Shown piece by piece: positions 27,107 to 31,954 of a stretch of DNA of 31,954 bases. The first letter of the stretch is position 1, and every line of letters starts with the position of its first letter. The stretch is from a virus: IMG/VR virus record IMGVR_UViG_3300003323_000316, positions 1 to 31,954 of that record; one strand, 5' to 3'. The position numbers were made by a program, and so were the translations under genes. The notes under the pieces are model-generated. The model worked only from the letters and a program-made list of their open reading frames with translations, was not told the origin of the DNA and did no database searches.

Positions 27107-27461
27107 GCTTCTCCTCCTGGATGGCCTTGTCTGCCTTACCGTACGCCGGGCGGCGGGTGCGCTCACTCCGGTGCCGGAACAGCTGAAGATCAAAAATGAT
27201 CCACGAACGCCACCCCAGCACCAGTGGCAGGCCGATGGCCAGCGAACCGGCCCGCAGGTAGGCGAACCAGGTCGTGTCGCGGAACAGGTGCGCGATGACG
27301 TTCAGGTCGAGGATCCAGGCCAGCACGAGCATGAACCAGAAGACGTGCCAGCCGCCCCGGGACGTCCAGAAACGGGCCAGGGTGGCGAAGCCGATGAAGC
27401 CGATGGTGGCGATGACGGCCGAAACCCACAGGCCGATGGTGCCGAGAAGTTGGGGGGTCAC
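27096..27461 (-). CDS. Three-helix membrane protein of the lysis cassette, 121 aa
   Basis: GTG 27461 overlaps the preceding stop as GTGA and the 3' end overlaps the endolysin start by 11 bases. Hydrophobic stretches LLGTIGLWVSAVIATIGFIG, GWHVFWFMLVLAWILDLNVI and FAYLRAGSLAIGLPLVLGWR form three membrane helices; the tail is basic and polar (RHRSERTRRPAYGKADKAIQ). It may be the holin, an antiholin or a pore regulator. A 14-bp motif copy (27188-27201) codes for WIIFDLQ. Confidence 0.7.
   Translation of the reverse strand: MTPQLLGTIGLWVSAVIATIGFIGFATLARFWTSRGGWHVFWFMLVLAWILDLNVIAHLFRDTTWFAYLRAGSLAIGLPLVLGWRSWIIFDLQLFRHRSERTRRPAYGKADKAIQEEKHGA
27188..27201 (-). repeat. Dispersed 14-bp motif, copy 11
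   Basis: Perfect palindrome GATCA-TTTT-TGATC on the minus strand, in the membrane-protein gene before the endolysin. Confidence 0.8.
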
Positions 27462-27667
27462 TCGTTGCCTCGCAGGACAGATTCGATCAGGGGGCCGATG
27501 TGATTCTCCGCCCTGAGCCGCTCCAGCGACGAGGTCACCCGGTCTACCCGGGGCGCGAGCTGGTGCACCTGCACCCGCTGCTCCTCGGCGTCGTCGCGGA
27601 GGCGCTCAGTCTCCCGCAGGCGCTCGTCGGCCAGTGCCAGCTTCCTGCGCCACGGTAGCCAGATCAC
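27458..27667 (-). CDS. DUF7620-like coiled-coil protein, 69 aa
   Basis: GTG 27667 overlaps the upstream stop as GTGA. The sequence LALADERLRETERLRDDAEE, then QRVQVHQLAPRVDRVTSSLE and RLRAENHIGPLIESVLRG, is one long coiled coil ending in the NHIG...IES..RG box that I associate with DUF7620-type small proteins of actinophage lysis cassettes. Function unknown, perhaps a spanin- or holin-partner-like role at the membrane. Confidence 0.65.
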   Translation of the reverse strand: MIWLPWRRKLALADERLRETERLRDDAEEQRVQVHQLAPRVDRVTSSLERLRAENHIGPLIESVLRGNE

Positions 27668-27978
27668 GATCCCCCACCTCGGTTCCGAGCCTGGTCGCGT
27701 CCGGCGCGGGCGTGCAGGGCCTTAAGCACCTTGTCTGTGTTCTCGGCGAACACCATGAGCCTCCCGACCTGCTCCACCAGCGACCTGATGCTCTCATTAT
27801 TGGCGGCCATGCCCGCCTCGGCGATCTCGGCCCGCTTTTCGGCGCTTTCGCGGAGCTGGTCGGCGACCCGACTGGGAATGATCTTCCCTCGCAGCATGGC
27901 GTAAAACACTGCGAGCATTCCAGACGCGAGAAGACTGATCAAATACCAGGGCAAAGTTTGCACATTTACTAGGTCCAT
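27664..27978 (-). CDS. N-terminal membrane anchor plus coiled coil, holin-like, 104 aa
   Basis: ATG 27978 is the preferred start; a frame open to 28020 lacks a binding site. Residues 8-27 (LPWYLISLLASGMLAVFYAM) are one membrane helix; the rest is a charged coiled coil (IIPSRVADQLRESAEKRAEI, SIRSLVEQVGRLMVFAENTD, KALHARAGRDQARN). This one-helix/coiled-coil form is common in actinophage holin-like proteins. It begins the lysis cassette after a 64-base gap. Confidence 0.65.
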   Translation of the reverse strand: MDLVNVQTLPWYLISLLASGMLAVFYAMLRGKIIPSRVADQLRESAEKRAEIAEAGMAANNESIRSLVEQVGRLMVFAENTDKVLKALHARAGRDQARNRGGGS

Positions 27979-28042
27979 TTCGCCCCGTTCCAACCGGCCG
28001 CCGACAGATGCAGTAAGCATCCTTTCATAAAGGTCTGACAGA

Positions 28043-28669
28043 TCAGGCGACGGACGGCAGAGCGACCACAGCCAGGGAAAGCACGGTCTTGTCGAACGTA
28101 TCCGTACTGAATGGACCCGCCGGGGAGCCCGTCCAGTACGCCTTCAGCTCCAGGTAGTCGCCCGCGTTCAGCTTCCACATCGTCAGGGCGCTGACACCCT
28201 GATAGTTCACGTCGGTGCTGATCGGGTTCCACTTCGAGCCCTGCAGATCGGTGCCTGACGAGACGCCGTTCTTCGTGACCGTGCACTGGATGGCTCCATT
28301 GGTCCCCAGCGCCGCCGTGACCTGCAAGCTCAGCATCGCCGACGCCAGCACGACACAAGGTGCCGGGGCGGTCAGCCGGGTCGGGTTCGAGTTGCTCCAC
28401 CACGCCCCGTTCGCGTACGGGCCGTCGGTGCCGTTGTCGATGACCAGGTTGTCGAAGCTGATCGCAGTCAGGGTGGCCTTGGTGATGCTCTGCGCCGCCG
28501 ACCGCTGCACGATCACCGACGACATGCGCGAGTAGTTGGTGGCCAGGTTGAACGTCTGCACGAGCGCCTGGTCGACGTCCTGCGCCATCGCCTGCACGTC
28601 GGCGGCGTTCACCACGTCACTTGCCCAGGGATACCTGATTCGCAGAAACGGTGTTTTCCGCATCGTCAC
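28043..28669 (-). CDS. Tail-tip protein with C1q/jelly-roll-like domain, 208 aa
   Basis: GTG 28669 (ATG 28663 possible), two bases after the preceding stop. A short N-terminal part (RKTPFLRIRYPWASDVVNAA, DVQAMAQDVDQALVQ) resembles an attachment helix; the rest is beta: SSVIVQRSAAQSITKATLTA, FDNLVIDNG, CVVLASAMLSLQVTAALGTN, YLELKAYWTGSP. This strand order fits the C1q/TNF-like jelly-roll domain of phage minor tail or receptor-binding proteins. Likely contacts host surface sugars or proteins. Assignment is by pattern only. Confidence 0.65.
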   Translation of the reverse strand: MTMRKTPFLRIRYPWASDVVNAADVQAMAQDVDQALVQTFNLATNYSRMSSVIVQRSAAQSITKATLTAISFDNLVIDNGTDGPYANGAWWSNSNPTRLTAPAPCVVLASAMLSLQVTAALGTNGAIQCTVTKNGVSSGTDLQGSKWNPISTDVNYQGVSALTMWKLNAGDYLELKAYWTGSPAGPFSTDTFDKTVLSLAVVALPSVA

Positions 28670-28670
28670 G

Positions 28671-29264
28671 TCAGCTCACCGGCCCCAGGTAGAGTCCCCA
28701 GAAACGGGAACCGGCCAAAATGCCTTTCGCGGTGCTGCCGTCGCACTTGTACGCCAACTGTGCCAGGCCGTGATAAATGGGCGCCACCGCGAATACGTTG
28801 AGCCATTCACCATTCGTGTTGGTGTCGTCGTTGCGCTGGTAGAAGTTCTTGTTTGTGATGGTGCCGGTCACCTGATCCGAGGTCTGCACAATGATCTCGG
28901 CTTCGTTCATGTCGCCGACCACCTGCGAGCCGGTCGGATTCACCCGGATGGTGCCGCCGAACATCCACCACGACGGCCCTTGAGCCGGGGGCTGAGTCCA
29001 GAAGGTCGCGTTGAGCGGTGCGCCGCCGGTGTTGTCCCACTCGATCGTCTGGAACTGCAGGTACTGCACGCCGCTGGTGATACCCGACTGCGTGGTCCCC
29101 TGCATGGCGATGAACGACGGCCGGGCCAGGTACTGCCGGAACGGGGCCTGCTCGGCGCGCAGACCGGCGTCGAGAGCGGACGCCAGCCGGTACGCGTCCT
29201 GCACATCGGCGAAGTCGCCTTCCAGCGGGTACGGGTATCCCTCGTAGGTCGTGTTGCCGGTCAT
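28671..29264 (-). CDS. Tail-tip protein with jelly-roll-like domain, 197 aa
   Basis: ATG 29264 overlaps the upstream stop as ATGA. The N-terminus (YPYPLEGDFADVQDAYRLAS, ALDAGLRAEQAPFRQYL) is a helical attachment part like that in the next gene; then FIAMQGTTQSGITSGVQYLQ, FQTIEWDNTGG, MFGGTIRVNPTG and GLAQLAYKCDGS form a beta sandwich ending GLYLGPVS. It probably belongs to the same tail complex as its neighbours and may be a fibre or spike subunit. Confidence 0.65.
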   Translation of the reverse strand: MTGNTTYEGYPYPLEGDFADVQDAYRLASALDAGLRAEQAPFRQYLARPSFIAMQGTTQSGITSGVQYLQFQTIEWDNTGGAPLNATFWTQPPAQGPSWWMFGGTIRVNPTGSQVVGDMNEAEIIVQTSDQVTGTITNKNFYQRNDDTNTNGEWLNVFAVAPIYHGLAQLAYKCDGSTAKGILAGSRFWGLYLGPVS

Positions 29265-30493
29265 AGGAAGAAGTCCGAAATCTTGTAGGCGGACATGGCC
29301 ATATACCAGGCCGAATACTGCAGGCCGGTAGCGGGGGAAAGAGTGAACGAGTAGCGGACCGCGTTGACCGGGTCGAACGAATACGTCAGCGCCGACACGT
29401 GCCCGGTGCCGCCCCGCTGCCCGCTGTTGTTGTGCGTCGGGTTCGACCGCATATCCACCAGCACGGTCCCGGCGAATGGTCCACCGGAGCCGGTCGACGA
29501 GATCTGAATGACGGTTGAGGCGGCCTCCTTCAGCTCGATCTCGAACGTGACCAGCCAGATTCCCGACGGCAGATAGAGGGCCTGGTTGTCGTAGCTCAGA
29601 TTCGTCGGGGTGCCGATGTTGAATTCGGTGGTGTCGAACGTGATGAACGGGTTGCTTTGCGGCACGCTCACGTTCGAGGCGCTCACCCGCACCCGGGGAT
29701 AGTTGGCGGCCAGCAGCGCGCCCGGGTCGAAGGCGTGGACGATCGGGTCGGCCGCCGCCGCGAGGGACTGCAGCGCCGTCTGATCGGGGTAGACGATCGC
29801 CGGGTCGTTGCACATCGGGTCGGTCAGGGCGGGCATCGGCAGGTGATAGGAGGCGGTCGAGACGCCCCGGAAGGTCGCGATGACCGACCCCACGGCGGTC
29901 TGCTCGTCACGCGCCCACAGGCCGACCTGCGTGCCCGAGTTGTACTGGGTGATCGAGTTGTCGGTGATCGACGTCTGCCAGCCGCCCGGCTGGGTGCCGC
30001 CGTTCGCCCACACCCGGGCCTGCAGCACGTTGGCCTGCAGCGTGTTACTCCAGAACGCCTGGAACCGCAGGTTGAAGTAGGCGCCTGCCGTGTACGTGCC
30101 CAGCGAGGCCAGCGACGTCGTGTTCAGCGTGGTCAGCGTGCCGGAGATCGTCTTCGAGATGCGGAGCGAGATCGCGCCGCCGGTGGCGACCATCAGCGCC
30201 GCCGAGTAGTAGCTGCTCGCCGCCCCCGACATCTTCACCGCGAAGCCGACGAAGGCCTGGTTGGTGGCTGGGACCGCCGACAGCGCGACCAGGCCGGTGA
30301 TGTCGGCGTCGATGGTCTGCGCGTCGACGTAGGCGGTCTTCGACCCCGCCGAGGTAAGGGTGATGCTGGCCGTCACCGGGGAGACGCCGTACGTCGCCGA
30401 GCCGTTGGTGGTGTACGCCTGGCCGGTGTCGGCTGTGCCGATCCCGCCGACCACGGTCCGGTTGAACGCGTCGATGTAGCCGGTGCTGGTCAA
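29261..30493 (-). CDS. Minor tail protein with LamG-like and jelly-roll domains, 410 aa
   Basis: Start is TTG 30493, unusual but supported by GAGGAGG seven bases upstream. Residues 1-215 resemble a LamG/concanavalin-type sandwich (IDAFNRTVVGGIGTADTGQA, AFVGFAVKMSGAASSYYSAA, ISLRISKTISGTLTTLNTTS, QVGLWARDEQTAVGSVIATF), common in actinophage tail tips for carbohydrate binding. A linker (MCNDPAIVYPDQTALQSLAA) leads to a C-terminal C1q-like part (VRVSASNVSVPQSNPFITFD, LPSGIWLVTFEIELKEAAST). The domain order suggests a receptor-binding protein. Confidence 0.7.
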   Translation of the reverse strand: MTSTGYIDAFNRTVVGGIGTADTGQAYTTNGSATYGVSPVTASITLTSAGSKTAYVDAQTIDADITGLVALSAVPATNQAFVGFAVKMSGAASSYYSAALMVATGGAISLRISKTISGTLTTLNTTSLASLGTYTAGAYFNLRFQAFWSNTLQANVLQARVWANGGTQPGGWQTSITDNSITQYNSGTQVGLWARDEQTAVGSVIATFRGVSTASYHLPMPALTDPMCNDPAIVYPDQTALQSLAAAADPIVHAFDPGALLAANYPRVRVSASNVSVPQSNPFITFDTTEFNIGTPTNLSYDNQALYLPSGIWLVTFEIELKEAASTVIQISSTGSGGPFAGTVLVDMRSNPTHNNSGQRGGTGHVSALTYSFDPVNAVRYSFTLSPATGLQYSAWYMAMSAYKISDFFL

Positions 30494-30503
30494 GTTCGCC
30501 TCC

Positions 30504-31061
30504 TCACGAGGTCAGCACGTCGAGCCAGTAGGAGAACGCGAACTGCAGGGAGCCGCTGGCCGTGATGTCGGTGACCTTCAGGTTGCCTGACGTGTCCACG
30601 TAGATTCGGACGCGGTTGGTGGTCTGGGCACAGATCGTAGTGATCTGTACCGGCGGGGCGGGCAGCCCGGCCACGATGATCGAGTTGTTGGACACCACGG
30701 AGGCGTTGGTCAGGTTGCCGACCACCTGCACCTCGTCGGCGACGCGCCGGAACTGGCCGGGCGCGAAGCCGGTGCCCAGGTTCGTCCAGCCGTTCTGGTA
30801 GCCGAGGGCGGCCATCGACTGCCACGGGTTCGCGCTGGCGGTCGGGCCGAGGATCAGCCACGAGGAGTCCTGCCGGAACACGGCCACCACGTCGCCGACG
30901 ACCGGCGCGTACGAGGTGACGACACCGACCCCGGCGGAGAACTGGCCGCCGTTGACGGAGATCGTGACCGATGAACTGGTGACGGCGACGATCGTTGCGG
31001 TGCGCATGCCGTTGGGGATGCCCGCTGTCTTCTGCGTCTGGTGTGCAAGCTTGGCCGCCAT
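30504..31061 (-). CDS. Tail protein with OB-fold-like N-terminal domain, 185 aa
   Basis: ATG 31061 overlaps the upstream stop as TGATG. Residues about 20-75 (MRTATIVAVTSSSVTISVNG, VVTSYAPVVGDVVAVFRQDS, WLILGPT) have the five-strand OB layout with 'GDxVxV' typical of phage spike/tip proteins. The rest is beta (FRRVADEVQVVGNLTNASVV, PPVQITTICAQTTNRVRIYV, SLQFAFSYWLDVL). Downstream of the DUF5047-like protein and probably part of the tail tip. Confidence 0.65.
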   Translation of the reverse strand: MAAKLAHQTQKTAGIPNGMRTATIVAVTSSSVTISVNGGQFSAGVGVVTSYAPVVGDVVAVFRQDSSWLILGPTASANPWQSMAALGYQNGWTNLGTGFAPGQFRRVADEVQVVGNLTNASVVSNNSIIVAGLPAPPVQITTICAQTTNRVRIYVDTSGNLKVTDITASGSLQFAFSYWLDVLTS

Positions 31062-31954
31062 CAGGAGGTCACCGGGGCGTACGCGCGCAGGCTCAAGGAC
31101 ATGTCCCCAGTCTCCCGCAGGGGCAGCGTGAAGCCGGTGATGACCTGCTGGCTGGTCGCGCCGTCGGCTGACATGCTGATCAGGTCGCCCAGTTCGAGCG
31201 ACGCGTCCGGCATGATCGAGACGGGGTCCCAGGTCTGCGTGATCGCCGTGGCGACCTTCAGTCCGCTCTGGGCGGCCAGGAGGCACTGCTGCTGGGTGAG
31301 GGCGGCCTGGTTCTGCACCAGCAGCGGTTTCTGGCCGAAGTTGCCTAGGTAGTAGGTCGGGCTGTTCGGGTTGGTGTCGCGGGCGACCGCGTAGACCGGC
31401 GCCGAGCCGTCCTGCCGTTCCGAGGTGAAGACCACCGAGTTGTAGACGCCGGTGCGGGATACGGTGATCGTCCAGTCGGAGATCGAGCCCTGCGGGCCCG
31501 AGCCGTCGGTCAGTGACAGCACCGGCGACAGCCCGGGCTTCGTCCACGGGGTGAGGCGCTGCACGAACGAGCCGTCGGCGAGCGGGTACCAGAGCATCGC
31601 GACGGTGGCCGACATGTCGTCGAGGGCTTGGGCCCGGTCGGACTGCCAGGCGATGGGGGCAATGAGTGTGGCGGTCAGGTCGGAGGTGCCGAACACCGCG
31701 TCGGGCAGTGCGCCGCGCACGAGCCGCTTGAACTCTTGCGTGATGGTGTTGGCGGGGATCGACGACTGCGGCGACTCGAACAGGGCGTCCACCACGTCGG
31801 CGGCCAGGTCGTTACCGGCCAGGCTTACGCTCCCGGCCCGGGTCATCTGCACCTGCTCGATCCGGCCGTAGAAGACCGGGAACTGCACGATCGAACCGTC
31901 GCCGTACTGGATGCCCCGGTAGGCGCGCAGCCGGTTCCCGAACGGGGCCAGCAG
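31061..31954 (-). CDS. DUF5047-like minor tail protein, 5' end missing
   Basis: The frame is open to the right edge, so the start lies outside. Visible N-terminal text (LLAPFGNRLRAYRGIQYGDG) is the G-x-RL...RGI-x-Y-x-DG phrase of DUF5047-type minor tail proteins. Then follow MTRAGSVSLAGNDLAADVVD, LTATLIAPIAWQSDRAQALD, a strand-rich core (SDWTITVSRTGVYNSVVFTS) and YAPVTS at the end. It is likely a tail-tip or baseplate hub component, next to tape-measure and distal tail genes expected beyond the edge. Confidence 0.75.
   Translation of the reverse strand: MLAPFGNRLRAYRGIQYGDGSIVQFPVFYGRIEQVQMTRAGSVSLAGNDLAADVVDALFESPQSSIPANTITQEFKRLVRGALPDAVFGTSDLTATLIAPIAWQSDRAQALDDMSATVAMLWYPLADGSFVQRLTPWTKPGLSPVLSLTDGSGPQGSISDWTITVSRTGVYNSVVFTSERQDGSAPVYAVARDTNPNSPTYYLGNFGQKPLLVQNQAALTQQQCLLAAQSGLKVATAITQTWDPVSIMPDASLELGDLISMSADGATSQQVITGFTLPLRETGDMSLSLRAYAPVTS

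Noticed and set aside
27106-27193. Longer N-terminus of the endolysin starting at TTG 27193
   Set aside because: It would overlap the membrane-protein gene by nearly 100 bases; ATG 27106 has a strong GGAGGAG.

Overview
The window is a tightly packed, GC-rich segment of a tailed double-stranded DNA phage (siphovirus type) of an actinobacterium. Evidence for this: a WhiB-family regulator, a DUF1360-like membrane protein, a terminase-portal-MuF packaging block, DUF5047-like and jelly-roll tail proteins, an M15-like endolysin with a peptidoglycan-binding tail, GTG starts, and TGATG/ATGA/GTGA stop-start overlaps at most junctions. A Streptomyces or Micromonosporaceae host would fit, but nothing in the sequence settles it. 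I see no integrase, no repressor I can name, no CRISPR array and no insertion sequence.

Layout. Bases 31954 to 25696 (minus strand): tail-tip proteins (31954-28043) then a lysis cassette with an endolysin and three small membrane proteins (27978-25953). A bidirectional terminator at 25650-25684 separates this from the only plus-strand block, 18942-25643. That block holds a coiled-coil protein, a replication initiator carrying iteron-like repeats in its own gene, a G39P-like protein, an ERF single-strand annealing protein, two lipoproteins (one an Ltp-type superinfection-exclusion protein), an HNH nuclease and several small unknowns. From 18774 down to 1 (minus strand) lies a long packaging/head block: a membrane protein, two ParB-like proteins, small proteins, terminase small and large subunits, then (after a terminator and new promoters) an accessory zone of tiny genes and tRNA-like elements (13387-8564), a macrodomain protein, DUF1360-like protein, portal, MuF-like head protein and a very large modular protein that runs off the left edge. 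A single short plus-strand gene (12625-12900) interrupts the accessory zone.

Most striking signals not explained by ordinary genes: (1) a 14-bp AT-rich spaced palindrome, consensus GATYG-TTTT-YGATC, present 11 times, several copies at gene junctions; (2) four tRNA-like elements with good T-arms but no normal anticodon loop, one with only a 3-nt loop; (3) three identical-architecture 6-5-6 inverted repeats inside the initiator gene, a likely origin; (4) two promoter families with conserved flanking sequence: a 19-nt TGTATnCTGnnnGCAGACA element at four promoters and a TTGACR-18-nt type whose two best members share an extended upstream element; (5) a macrodomain whose catalytic-motif Asn is Lys; (6) a head-associated protein of over 1,046 residues built from about six degenerate helical repeats, sharing a Cys/His motif with the MuF protein.

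All calls come from reading the sequence; family names rest on remembered motifs, not on a search.
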